A program made the position numbers and the translations under genes. Of a stretch of 64,000 nucleotides of DNA, positions 55,535 through 64,000 are shown piece after piece (position 1 is the first letter of the stretch; each line of letters begins with the position of its first letter). The notes under the pieces were generated by a model that had not been told where the DNA came from, ran no database searches, and was given only the letters and a program-made list of their open reading frames with translations. Source of the stretch: CBDHFQ01 sp965262565 (lineage in GTDB: Bacteria; Bacteroidota; Bacteroidia; J057). The stretch is from assembly GCA_965262565.1 (NCBI GenBank), contig CBDHFQ010000020.1:434001-498000 (forward strand), read 5' to 3'.

Positions 55535-56554
55535 ATGAACAAACGTATCCTAAAAAGCCGACGATCCTTTTTGAGGAAAAGCTCTGGAATCCTCGCCACC
55601 TTAGGCCTGGGAAGTACATCTATGGGAATAGCGAAAGATAAAGAGCCAGAAAAAAAACGACCAACGAGAGATTTACCTAATAATCCGTTGGTATTATTTG
55701 ACAATTTTCATGTGGGAAATCGGCGTTCCTACACCTGGAAAGCCAAATTTGCTGCTGCTCAACATGCAGGATTCGACGGGTATGAATTTGCAGGGGTAGA
55801 TCCTGAATCAGATAGTTGGAAGGAAGCGATGGAGTTAGTGCCAACGACTGACTTCAAGGTGTGGGGATTCCATTGGACCACAAGAGCAGTGATTGATAGG
55901 AATGCTGATAAGATAGAAGGGGAGATGGAGAAAATAGTTAAGAATGTCGAAGTATGTGGGGGGCTTCCCATTAAACCGTATGTAACCCTCTCGCTTAGTG
56001 GGAATGATGAATTACGTGGGCCAACGATTCATGAAAGCGGATCGGCTAAAGCAGAGGATCGGCATTGGGAACGAGCGTATAAAATTATTGCCGCATTTGA
56101 TAAAGCGTGTAAAGAACATGGGGTTAGGGGATCACTATATCCACACACCCATTGGATTTGTGATACGCCCCAATCGCAGGTGAGGATTTTGGAGGGTGCC
56201 AATGCTCAGACGATAGGTCCGGCTTTTTGTTCGCATCATTGGTACGCCAACAAACATTCCGATGAACTAGATAAAGTCTTTGAATATCCCATCATGAAGC
56301 GCCTGAATTATGTCGTCATGACCAATGGCCGATTCAGAGGAAATGGTTTTCCTGCGGTTCGTTTTGATGAAGGGGAGATAGATATGGCCTGGTTGTATGC
56401 CAAGTTAATAGAATTTGGCTATGAAGGACCTATTTCCTCTCAAGGCTGGGCTATTGGAGGAGATCCTTATGTAGCCTGTAAACGATTTGTAGATGGAATT
56501 GGCATATTAAGGAACCGCTTTACAACAGAACCGGATCTTTGGCCGTTAATTTAA
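55535..56554 (+). CDS. Tat-exported sugar phosphate isomerase/epimerase-like TIM barrel
   Basis: A 339-residue AP-endonuclease-2/xylose-isomerase type TIM barrel. It begins with a twin-arginine signal (KSRRSFLRKSSGILATLGLG), so it is folded before export. Barrel features include HAGFDGYEFAGVDPES, YPHTHWICDT and NYVVMTNGRFRGNG; ligands GLU/HIS for a metal are likely but not certain. It is in an operon with the propeller/cytochrome gene, fitting periplasmic sugar chemistry. Confidence 0.85.
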   Translation: MNKRILKSRRSFLRKSSGILATLGLGSTSMGIAKDKEPEKKRPTRDLPNNPLVLFDNFHVGNRRSYTWKAKFAAAQHAGFDGYEFAGVDPESDSWKEAMELVPTTDFKVWGFHWTTRAVIDRNADKIEGEMEKIVKNVEVCGGLPIKPYVTLSLSGNDELRGPTIHESGSAKAEDRHWERAYKIIAAFDKACKEHGVRGSLYPHTHWICDTPQSQVRILEGANAQTIGPAFCSHHWYANKHSDELDKVFEYPIMKRLNYVVMTNGRFRGNGFPAVRFDEGEIDMAWLYAKLIEFGYEGPISSQGWAIGGDPYVACKRFVDGIGILRNRFTTEPDLWPLI

Positions 56555-56949
56555 CGGTTTCATTAGCTGAGAAAGATGAGCTACCCACTCACTCAAAGCA
56601 CTCAGGCAGATATGGGGAGTGTCTTGACATATATATTCCTTACCCAAGTCTAGTAGCCGAAATTATTTCCCCTGAATCTACTCAACGAGATCGGGAAGAT
56701 AAATTTCAAGCTTATCTGAAAATGCCCAGCTTGAAATACTTTTTGATTGTTTCCCAGGACAAAGTACGTGTTGAACTCTTGGGAAAAATGAAAGAAGGCC
56801 AGGGATGGAGCTTTCATTATTTTGAATCCTTGGAAGAAGTCATCCCATTGGACCAAATAGAGGTTTCTCTCAAAGTAGCTGATATGTATGATGATGTTAC
56901 GCTTGTGTCATCAGCAAATAATACTGAGGATGAGACTATACAAAATTGA
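56539..56949 (+). pseudogene. Uma2 family endonuclease, C-terminal fragment
   Basis: From about residue 33 the 136-residue ORF matches the catalytic half of Uma2: PSLVAEIISPESTQRDREDK, then FQAYLKMPSLKYFLIVSQDK and VELLGKMKEG. The E of AEI and the K of DK are the PD-(D/E)XK residues. The N-terminal third of the family, including the first strands, is missing, and the ORF start lies inside the end of the TIM-barrel gene. It is probably not functional. Confidence 0.7.
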
Positions 56950-56951
56950 TC

Positions 56952-58029
56952 CTATCTCATCTCCTCCTTCTTCCCATCACTCCTGTATACCATCTCTTGT
57001 ACTTCCAAATTCTTCAAATAATCCCTTCCATTCGTTTCAAAAGGCTCCCCACGTTTAAATCGCTCCACAAAATGACGCTGTAAGGCATATACACAATCTC
57101 CCGCAAAGCCTTTCTTCTGCATGTACATAAGGTACCTCTTCCTCAGATTGTCCTAAAGGTTGTAACGTCAATTTCCCATCAGGATACAGCCGAATCGTAC
57201 CCCCATTTCCTTCCACCCAACATTGACCAAAGGTATATCGAGCATCTTCCGCATTGGATTCATTGTACCGATTTGCATCAAATATTCCCAAACCGCCTCG
57301 CTCAAACTCGAAAAGCACCATTCCACTATCTTCACCTGCAATAACGGGATTCAATTGCGTTAATCGCGCATAAACAGACGTAACCTCTCCCGCCAAATAC
57401 CGAAATACATCGATAAAATGAATTCCCGTTTCATAGATCAGCAAGCGCGGCATCGTCCTAAAATAAGGTTGACGTCCCAGGTAAGCATCTTCTCCCCATC
57501 CATCTCCCATCCGCATCCGAACATACAACTGATGCAATTTGTCTCCAATCAATCCCTCCTCCATCATTTCCTTCATCTTTCTGTACCACGGCTGAAATCG
57601 GAAATTTTCATGCACCATAAAACGAATCCCTGCTTTTTCACATAACTCTACAATCTGTTTCGCCTCTTCCAAGGAAGGAGCTAATGGCTTTTGGCAAATT
57701 ATATGTTTTCCACGCCCAGCTAACAAGCCACATAAAGGAAGATGTGTAGGGGGAGGAGTAATAATATCTGCCACTTCAAACGTTTCTTCTTCCATCAATT
57801 GCTCCACAGTAGCATAGGTATGAGCTACGTTAAATTCACCAGCCATTTGCTTAGCTTTATCCAAATCCGCATCGCAAATCGCCACTAGCTCCACTTCGGA
57901 GATTCTTTTCCACGCTTCTATGTGAAATCGGGAAAAATAACCAGCCCCTATACATGCAATGTTTATCTTCACTTGTTGAGTTTTAGTTGTGCCAATGAGT
58001 AAACTACCTGTATTCCATATCCTATCCAA
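56952..58029 (-). CDS. Gfo/Idh/MocA oxidoreductase, C-terminus frameshifted
   Basis: The Rossmann start NIACIGAGYFSRFHIEAW and the family motif ICQKPLAPSLEEAKQI are present. The long ORF ends at 57055 with CICLTASFCGAI, unlike the family. From about 57118-57135 another frame continues as KKGFAGDCVYALQRHFVERF and PFETNGRDYLKNLEVQEMVY, the expected C-terminus, ending at 56952. Removing one base joins the two. A GTG at 57972 directly before KINIACIGAG is a likely true start. Last gene of the sugar-acid operon. Confidence 0.87.
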
Positions 58030-58045
58030 TCAAAAAAGGAAGGAG

Positions 58046-59314
58046 CTAATAGGCCAATCCCCGATCTGCTTTAACCCTTAACCACAAAAACACCGCTACC
58101 ACATTCAGTACTGCCGCCGTGTAGAAAAAGTAATTTACAGATCCCGTCCAGGCAGTGATGTAAGGAAAGGCTAGTGCCGTCAAAAAAGACCCTATATTCC
58201 CTGCCATATTCATGGTTCCCGAAACCGTTCCTGAATGCTGTTTCCCTATGTCCACACACAACGCCCAGGAAGGAGGTAAGGTCATGTCAGCCCCAAAAAT
58301 GGCCAAACTCAACATCATCACAGCTCCTAAAGGGGTAGTCATAAAAATGCTACCTAATAATCCGATGACGCTCAAGGAAAATCCTACGACAGCAGGCATA
58401 TTTCTGGACAAATTCCACTTCCCATCTTTATACATCTTATCTACTAAAGCCCCGGACACCCAATTTCCTATGGCCCCGGCGATAAATGGGGCAATAGAAT
58501 ACCACCCTGCTTCCATGGCGTCTAATTGATACGTCTCTTTGATATAGGGAAAAAGCCATGTCAAGGCGAAGAAAAAAGTGAAATTACTACAAAAATACTG
58601 AATGACTGCCGACCACATATTGGTTGATTTCCTTAATTGGGATGCAGTTAAAGGCGCTTGAGGGGAGACATCGCCCGGATTCGTGTCTATGCGTTCCTGT
58701 CTTGATGCCAAGATCTCCTCAGTTTCTTCTTTCGATAATGCCGGGTGCCCTTCTGGAGTGTCTCTAAATCCCAGGTACCAAATGATAGCCCAAACAATGC
58801 CCACTACGCCTAACACCAAGAAAGAAGTACGCCAACCATAAGAGGTGATTAACCAGGCAACTAATGGCAACGCAAATGCAGCCCCTAATCTGGAACCTGA
58901 GAAGTTTAAGCCTATCACTATACCGCGCTCAGATAATGGAATCCAGGAATAAATAGCTCTGGACATTCCTGGGAAGGCTCCTGCTTCTCCCGCCCCAAAA
59001 AGGAATCGAACAAATAGCAAGGAAATAAAATTCCAGACTGCTCCAGTTAAAGCTGTAAGTATGGACCAAAAAGTAACAATGCCTGTCAGCACTTTTCTCG
59101 GGCCGAATCGATCTGCCATCATTCCGCTGGGCACCTGAAACAAGGCATATCCTAAAGCAAAAGCGGATAAGACCCATCCTATTCCTTTATCACTGAGACC
59201 CAAATCGCTGGCAATGGGTTCTTTGGCCACAGAAATACATACCCTGTCTATATAGAGGAGAAGAGAGAGCAAAAACATGCCACCCACCACTAAAAATCGC
59301 CCTTTAACTTTCAT
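58046..59314 (-). CDS. MFS transporter, anion:cation symporter (hexuronate/sugar-acid) type
   Basis: A 422-residue protein with 12 helices. The ACS-family start RVCISVAKEPIASDLGLSDKGIGWVLSAFALGYALFQ, the loop GMMADRFGPRKVL and REGSRLGAAFALPLVAWL-like helix-5 region match hexuronate and sugar-acid importers. It lies between the DUF1537 kinase and the Gfo/Idh gene on the same strand, so it probably imports the acid that the operon degrades. Confidence 0.92.
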   Translation of the reverse strand: MKVKGRFLVVGGMFLLSLLLYIDRVCISVAKEPIASDLGLSDKGIGWVLSAFALGYALFQVPSGMMADRFGPRKVLTGIVTFWSILTALTGAVWNFISLLFVRFLFGAGEAGAFPGMSRAIYSWIPLSERGIVIGLNFSGSRLGAAFALPLVAWLITSYGWRTSFLVLGVVGIVWAIIWYLGFRDTPEGHPALSKEETEEILASRQERIDTNPGDVSPQAPLTASQLRKSTNMWSAVIQYFCSNFTFFFALTWLFPYIKETYQLDAMEAGWYSIAPFIAGAIGNWVSGALVDKMYKDGKWNLSRNMPAVVGFSLSVIGLLGSIFMTTPLGAVMMLSLAIFGADMTLPPSWALCVDIGKQHSGTVSGTMNMAGNIGSFLTALAFPYITAWTGSVNYFFYTAAVLNVVAVFLWLRVKADRGLAY

Positions 59315-59385
59315 GCTAGTGTATTTTTAAGTCCTTTTTTCAATATCCAAGCAAGCTTCATTGACCCATTATCATCTACTTATAA

Positions 59386-60795
59386 CTAATCCTCCAACAT
59401 ATCCACCATCCATCTCAGTCCGTTCTCTTCTCCCACATTCCCGGGAAACACAATATAACTGAGACCTGGAAATTTACTCTCTTCCCCTAATCTCCACACG
59501 GGAATACCAGCAGTAATTTGGCCCAATACCCAGGCTCTTTTAACCGCCAGGCCTCGAGTAGCTACATCACTGGAAGTAATTCCTCCTTTGGCCAATATAT
59601 ATTTCGGTCGTATTTGTAATTCCCGAACAATATCTGTCAAATAATCCGACACCTTTTTCCCAATTTCCAAATTTTTATGATTTCCTTTATCATGGATCAA
59701 CTTACGGCTGGTATACAGTACTACCTCTCTTCCTTCGTCTATCCATTGATCTATCTCCCCAGCAATTTCTCGGGCTGGTAAGACTTCTCCTTTGAGCAAT
59801 TGTTCCACATCTACTTCTAGCGCATGGATATTAGGATGTGCCAATAAATGATGTAATTGTGCTGTTGTCTTGGGAACATAGGAACCCACTACCATCAATC
59901 CTCCCCGCTTTTTTTCCAGGGCCAACTCTTCTTTTTGAATCAAGGGTCGAATTCCTTTACCACTCAATACTGCTACAAAAGAGGCAGCCGTTCGAAACAG
60001 AGGATAGATGTTGGATTTCAAAATACATTGAGCTGCTATCTTTAGGTCTTCATAATCCACTGCATTGACGATACAAATATCTCCCGCGTTAAACTGATTT
60101 ATTTTTTCTGTGATAGCTTTCAATGTTAATGTGCGTAATTCTTCGAGGCTGAGTGTATGAATTTGATCAGGACCAATTTTGCCTTCCCCTTTTTCTACGG
60201 TCCATGCTTTGAGGTCAGAATGAGTGTAGCCGAACACTTTATCTTTGGCAAAAGGTGTTTGTGCAGCCGGAATTAATTGGTCCTGATGCTTGACATAATG
60301 TACATCATTGATAGTGAATCTTCCTCCTTCAAAAAAGGCAGGGATGAGAAAGTGAATGCTTTGTTGTGCCAATGCGTCGATGCCTAGCCCTTTTTCCAAT
60401 CCCCACACTTCAGCTGGATAATGTCCTCTTAAGGTACTATCACTTCTACTAAGTACGAGGCATTCTTTACCGGCTTGTTTGGTTGCTGTTCGTATATTTG
60501 TGCCAATGATGCGAGCAAGAGAGATGGCTTCCTCTTCAGGAAGACTGCGGGAATTAGTGAGAATATAAAACAATGGCGTTCCCTCTCTTAATTCCTTTTC
60601 TATGACCTCCACGCTCCATTGGGTTAGTACAGGTAGATCATATACCGTTTGAGTGCCTGTAGGATCATCATCTAAGACGATAATAGCATCAGCCTTACTT
60701 GAAACCACCTGCTGCAACTCGCTGGCAGAGATGTTTTTATTTGAAGGAGGAATAGTCGATAGGAGTCCTTCGTATGTGTGGGTCAGCTCTTTCAT
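59386..60795 (-). CDS. Four-carbon acid sugar kinase (DUF1537/OtnK-like)
   Basis: A 469-residue kinase. The N-terminal ATP-grasp-like DUF1537 motif is IVLDDDPTGTQTVYDLP, followed by LSRSDSTLRGHYPAE; the C-terminal domain has YILAKGGITSSDVATRGL. Characterised members phosphorylate threonate or erythronate at O4 using ATP. The family usually works with PdxA-like or other dehydrogenases that act on the phosphorylated acid. It starts one base after the cyclase stop codon. Confidence 0.93.
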   Translation of the reverse strand: MKELTHTYEGLLSTIPPSNKNISASELQQVVSSKADAIIVLDDDPTGTQTVYDLPVLTQWSVEVIEKELREGTPLFYILTNSRSLPEEEAISLARIIGTNIRTATKQAGKECLVLSRSDSTLRGHYPAEVWGLEKGLGIDALAQQSIHFLIPAFFEGGRFTINDVHYVKHQDQLIPAAQTPFAKDKVFGYTHSDLKAWTVEKGEGKIGPDQIHTLSLEELRTLTLKAITEKINQFNAGDICIVNAVDYEDLKIAAQCILKSNIYPLFRTAASFVAVLSGKGIRPLIQKEELALEKKRGGLMVVGSYVPKTTAQLHHLLAHPNIHALEVDVEQLLKGEVLPAREIAGEIDQWIDEGREVVLYTSRKLIHDKGNHKNLEIGKKVSDYLTDIVRELQIRPKYILAKGGITSSDVATRGLAVKRAWVLGQITAGIPVWRLGEESKFPGLSYIVFPGNVGEENGLRWMVDMLED

Positions 60796-61446
60796 CTATA
60801 TTTGTTCCAATGCGATGACTCTGGCGGGGGAACCATCTCCTCCTTTGATCTTTAGTGGTAATGCCATAAGAAAAACTTCATCTTTATGAATATTTTCTAA
60901 ATTGGTCAACCCTTCTACAATGATCACATCACCACCTAATAAAATATGATGAATGTCTGTCACTTCTTCAAGATTGTTCACATCTGCAACGGAAGGAGGT
61001 TCCACGCCCAGTATATTGACTTTTTTCTCCACACACCATTCGGCCAGTTTCCTGCTGATGCGAGGCAAATCATCTTTGTAGGCGGGCTGTCCTAATTTTT
61101 TACTCCAATCAGTTTGTATAAGTAGGCTGTCCCCGGAGGGAAAAGATTGTCTCAGTGCACCTAAGTCTTCCAATCCGATGAATTGCTTAGGGCCTACATT
61201 TGCTAATCGGATCAGATGGGCTCTACTCATAAAGCGTTGCGGATTAAATGTATCGATGGTCGTTTCATTCACTTCAAAATGATGGGGAGCATCCATATGG
61301 GTTCCAGCATGTGAATAAATGCTCAACCATTTCGCATTCCACCCATCCTCAGCTAATGTTCTGGCTGGGGCATCGGAATATCCGGCTATGTGTTCACTAT
61401 ATGGAAGACTTAAATCGTGAATGCGATATGGTGATAGGTCTATCAT
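60796..61446 (-). CDS. Cyclase family (kynurenine-formamidase-like) metal hydrolase
   Basis: A 216-residue protein with the family metal motif HAGTHMDAPHHF, IHDLSLPYSE at the start and ILGVEPPSVADVNNLEE later. The fold hydrolyses cyclic or amide bonds with a divalent metal. In this operon a lactonase or imide-hydrolase role on a sugar-acid derivative is plausible but not shown. Its start overlaps the dehydrogenase stop by 4 bp. Confidence 0.9.
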   Translation of the reverse strand: MIDLSPYRIHDLSLPYSEHIAGYSDAPARTLAEDGWNAKWLSIYSHAGTHMDAPHHFEVNETTIDTFNPQRFMSRAHLIRLANVGPKQFIGLEDLGALRQSFPSGDSLLIQTDWSKKLGQPAYKDDLPRISRKLAEWCVEKKVNILGVEPPSVADVNNLEEVTDIHHILLGGDVIIVEGLTNLENIHKDEVFLMALPLKIKGGDGSPARVIALEQI

Positions 61447-62519
61447 GCCCGCTCGGGAATATCGGAGTTAACTGCTTCTATCACAGCCTCTGCTATATCT
61501 GTAGTGGTAGCATTGCCTCCCAGGTCCGCAGTAAGGTTTCCTTTTGAAGTAACAATATTTACTGCCCGCATGAGATCATTCGCTGCAGCTTCCTCATCTA
61601 AATGAGCCAACATCAGTGCGCCTGACCAAATTTGACCTATAGGATTAGCCATATTTTTCCCCATAATGTCGGGAGCAGATCCGTGGATAGGCTCAAACAT
61701 CGAAGGAAATTCTTTTTCAGGATTGATATTTCCGCTTCCTCCCAATCCTAAGCTTCCCATAATTGCACCACCTAAATCACTCATAATATCACCTATCATA
61801 TTGGTGGTTAGCACTACATCAAAATATTCGGGATGTAAAACGAAATTGGCCGAAGCTGCATCTACATACATTTTCCGATAGGCTACCTCTGGATAATTTG
61901 AGGCCACTTCTGCTATTACGCTGTCCCAATAAGCCAAAGTATGAATGAGGGTATTTGATTTGGTAACATTCGTCAGGTGCTTTTTTCTATTTTGGGCCAA
62001 CTTAAAGGAAAAATGAGCTACCCGCTCGATTCCCTTGCGTGTGAATATGCTGGTATCCATAGCCATGCCCTCTGGACGTTCAGGATATAATTGTCGGCCA
62101 CTTTGAACAAATTCTCCCTCATTATTCTCTCTGATGATCACAAAATCGATGTCTTCCTGTGTTTTATTTCTCAATGGACCTTGGATTCCATCAAATAGCT
62201 TTACTGGTCTGACATTGACATATTGTTTGAAGTTGGTACGGACATAATTGGTGAATAATTTGAAGGGAAGGGTATCATCTACTTCTGGTAATCCTACAGC
62301 TCCAAATAAGATGGCATCAAATTTTTTCAGTATGTTCAGGCCATCCTCTGGCAAAAAGACTCCATGTTGTTGGTAATAGCCAGCTCCCCAAGGGAACGTT
62401 TCTGATTCGAGCGTAAATTGATGTTTTTCAGCTACAGCTTGTAGGACCTTCAAAGTTACTGGCACTATTTCATGTCCTATACCATCGCCGTGCACGCTTG
62501 CTATGTGGTATGTGTTCAT
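61443..62519 (-). CDS. Isocitrate/isopropylmalate-family dehydrogenase (tartrate dehydrogenase-like)
   Basis: A 358-residue beta-decarboxylating dehydrogenase with HGDGIGHEIVPVTLKVLQ, the substrate loop RENNEGEFVQSG, the metal site TTNMIGDIMSDLGGAIMGSLGLGGSGNI and the cofactor loop FEPIHGSAPDIMGKNMANPI. It lacks the leucine-operon context of LeuB, and the neighbours are DUF1537 kinase and a cyclase, so tartrate- or acid-sugar-type activity is more likely. It is the first gene of the minus-strand operon. Confidence 0.92.
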   Translation of the reverse strand: MNTYHIASVHGDGIGHEIVPVTLKVLQAVAEKHQFTLESETFPWGAGYYQQHGVFLPEDGLNILKKFDAILFGAVGLPEVDDTLPFKLFTNYVRTNFKQYVNVRPVKLFDGIQGPLRNKTQEDIDFVIIRENNEGEFVQSGRQLYPERPEGMAMDTSIFTRKGIERVAHFSFKLAQNRKKHLTNVTKSNTLIHTLAYWDSVIAEVASNYPEVAYRKMYVDAASANFVLHPEYFDVVLTTNMIGDIMSDLGGAIMGSLGLGGSGNINPEKEFPSMFEPIHGSAPDIMGKNMANPIGQIWSGALMLAHLDEEAAANDLMRAVNIVTSKGNLTADLGGNATTTDIAEAVIEAVNSDIPERA

Positions 62520-62801
62520 TGAGGGCGTTTATTTGTATATAAAACATTTAAAGCTAATAGTTGGATAGGGGAATTCAAAATGGAAATGATCTTCCCATGC
62601 ATGTTTCATAGAACTATAAGGTACTTAAAAAAATATAGAATTCCCGATGGTGGTTGTTTCGAATTCACGCTTTCGAAATGAAATGGCTTTTCCAATTTTT
62701 TTAATATTAATTATGTTTAATAAAACGTAAAATTTAATTTATAAATTTTATGATTTTGGTTTTATTAGATCGAATCTCAATTGTGATTTACGCCAAATTT
62801 T

Positions 62802-64000
62802 ATGGTTAGACAAACTAATAAAATCAGTACTCACTTATCCACAAAGAATCTCATCTTTCTTGGAGTTGCTGCTACACTGGTAATTGCCGCTATTATTTTA
62901 TTTACCATAAACTATTCTGTTTCCTCTACTGAAATTTGTGGGAATGGAATAGACGATGATTGGGATGGATCAGTTGATGAAGCCGGATGTACCTGTATGA
63001 GTGGTTCCCCTATCGTTATAAGTGGTAGTAGTACTACTTATTATGGGGTGTCTCAATCAAATAGTTCTGTTTTCAATGCTAATAATGTACTGGGGGCTTC
63101 TGATGATCAAACTGCAACCTTGAATTCGAATTCGGATTTATTATTTATCGAATTAGGTCATACCCTTTCTACAGGAGATGAGTATACTGTCAGATGGGAA
63201 CCTACTTCTTCTTACTCCTCTGCTACCCTGGAAGTGTATGAAACTTCTGATGGACATACCTATTATTTAAACAGAAGAATTACCCTTTCATCTTCTACCT
63301 TGGTAAATACTGTCTTACAGGCTAACAGGAATACGCGAGACCTACTTTTAGCGACGGATACAGGTGCTTCCATTGAAATTGATAATGTTAGTTATACCAT
63401 TGGTACTGCTACTTATGGTTGTAGTGGTTCCATCGAGCTTTGTGGAAATCGTACAGATGACGATTTAGATGGGCAAACGGATGAGTCTGATTGTTTTTGT
63501 AGCAACGGAAGTCCCACTTTGTTAACAACTATTGAAAGTGGATTTGCCGTGGCCCAAGGGAATGTATCTGTTAACAATGCAGAAAATGCTGTGGGAGAAG
63601 CCGGATCAGATTATGCAGAAATCTACGAGAATAATGATGTGCTTATTCTCAAACTACAAGAAGAAATTCCCGCTGGAGAAAATTATACGATTTATTGGTC
63701 TTCACAGGAAGGAGATCTGGCCGAAATGATGGTAAGTGAATCATCAGATAGTGCTACCTTTTATTTTAATGCCAGTCCATCTACCACTGCAATCACCGCA
63801 GAGAAAGTTACCCTTACAGCGGGAGTAAACACTCGTTATCTGAGATTTGATAAAAGAGATATTACGAGTGTATCAGGGATAACGGTGAATAATGCAATTA
63901 ATACCGGAAATCCAGAGGATTATCGGGTTTATGGTATTACTTATAGTTTTAATCAGTCATCGTACACCTGTGATAACGATTGGGATGGCGATGGTATAGA
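62802..64000 (+). CDS. Surface protein with Asp-rich Cys repeats, 5' part (runs off the window)
   Basis: The ATG at 62802 opens a frame that continues past the right edge (399 codons seen). An N-terminal hydrophobic helix (about residues 18-40) is followed by two similar modules, each starting with a Cys/Asp-rich loop: EICGNGIDDDWDGSVDEAGC and LCGNRTDDDLDGQTDESDCF, and ending in a beta-rich stretch. A third DWDGDGI begins at the edge. The loops resemble MopE- or thrombospondin type 3-like calcium sites. Such proteins are large exported adhesins or structural proteins; secretion route not visible here. Confidence 0.85.
   Translation, partial: MVRQTNKISTHLSTKNLIFLGVAATLVIAAIILFTINYSVSSTEICGNGIDDDWDGSVDEAGCTCMSGSPIVISGSSTTYYGVSQSNSSVFNANNVLGASDDQTATLNSNSDLLFIELGHTLSTGDEYTVRWEPTSSYSSATLEVYETSDGHTYYLNRRITLSSSTLVNTVLQANRNTRDLLLATDTGASIEIDNVSYTIGTATYGCSGSIELCGNRTDDDLDGQTDESDCFCSNGSPTLLTTIESGFAVAQGNVSVNNAENAVGEAGSDYAEIYENNDVLILKLQEEIPAGENYTIYWSSQEGDLAEMMVSESSDSATFYFNASPSTTAITAEKVTLTAGVNTRYLRFDKRDITSVSGITVNNAINTGNPEDYRVYGITYSFNQSSYTCDNDWDGDGI

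Noticed and set aside
60364..60510. TTGTGCCAATG words inside the kinase gene
   Set aside because: In coding DNA these follow from common codons (for example for LAQ and IGT), so they do not support a regulatory role.

Overview
The window is chromosomal DNA of a member of the phylum Bacteroidota, most like the Saprospiria/Cytophagia side of the phylum. The evidence is a SusC/SusD pair, two proteins with type IX secretion (T9SS) C-terminal sorting domains, a TonB receptor with a carboxypeptidase-like N-terminal domain, BlaI/M56 genes, PVC-type cytochrome/propeller chemistry, promoters of the TTTG / TAnnTTTG type, and few Shine-Dalgarno sequences. No species can be named from sequence alone. No plasmid, phage or conjugative backbone is visible.

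Layout. 1-9.8 kb: 5' part of a TonB-dependent receptor, an exopolysaccharide-initiating sugar transferase, a GAF-domain protein, tilS, and a TPR lipoprotein split by two single-base shifts. 9.4-16.6 kb: a CotH-like secreted protein, an NRDE protein, an NTF2-like protein (frameshifted), a COX3-like membrane protein, a SirB1-like protein, then der and era (era frameshifted) and initiator tRNA-fMet. 17-24.5 kb: a susC/susD pair facing a lipoprotein aldose 1-epimerase and an exported Gfo/Idh/MocA oxidoreductase. 24.5-27.3 kb: a scrap heap with a truncated cas6 joined to a CRISPR-repeat-like sequence, a pseudoknot-capable repeat, two nearly identical 227-bp structured repeats around an orphan DUF433 gene, and a decayed DUF433 gene. 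27.5-32.2 kb: Lrp regulator with divergent MFS exporter, ferredoxin-like protein, Dps, outer-membrane barrel. 32.6-37 kb: a nucleotide-sugar cassette (GT2, RfbF, RfbG, a sugar epimerase-like cupin, an SDR). 37-42.8 kb: ABC ATPase without a visible permease, LysM protein, PduO-type adenosyltransferase with a lipoprotein, MoxR ATPase, T9SS protein, tRNA-Arg. 43-50 kb: AbiEii-type toxin/antitoxin, Uma2 and DUF433 remnants, a Kef-like antiporter coupled to a glutaredoxin-like gene, a blaI/M56 pair with a clear double operator, and a decayed nitrilase. 50-62.5 kb: ATP-type PEP carboxykinase, an SDR, a propeller/HEAT/cytochrome c lipoprotein with a Tat-exported TIM-barrel protein, then a five-gene minus-strand operon that looks like a sugar-acid catabolic pathway (IMDH-type dehydrogenase, cyclase, DUF1537 kinase, MFS importer, Gfo/Idh). 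62.8 kb to the end: the 5' part of a large surface protein with Asp-rich repeats.

Two themes matter for a reader. First, at least six conserved ORFs are broken by one extra base each (TPR twice, the 9.5-kb gene, NTF2, era, the 57-kb Gfo/Idh). All shifts have the same direction and one lies in a GTPase that is normally essential, so residual sequencing or assembly insertions are more likely than real decay. Second, true decay is also present: cas6, one DUF433, a nitrilase and two Uma2 pieces have lost most of a gene or carry several lesions. The best candidates for undescribed biology are the 227-bp structured repeat, the DUF1537/IMDH/cyclase operon, the CDP-sugar cassette without RfbH, and the M56 protease with plug-like repeats and a T9SS-type tail.
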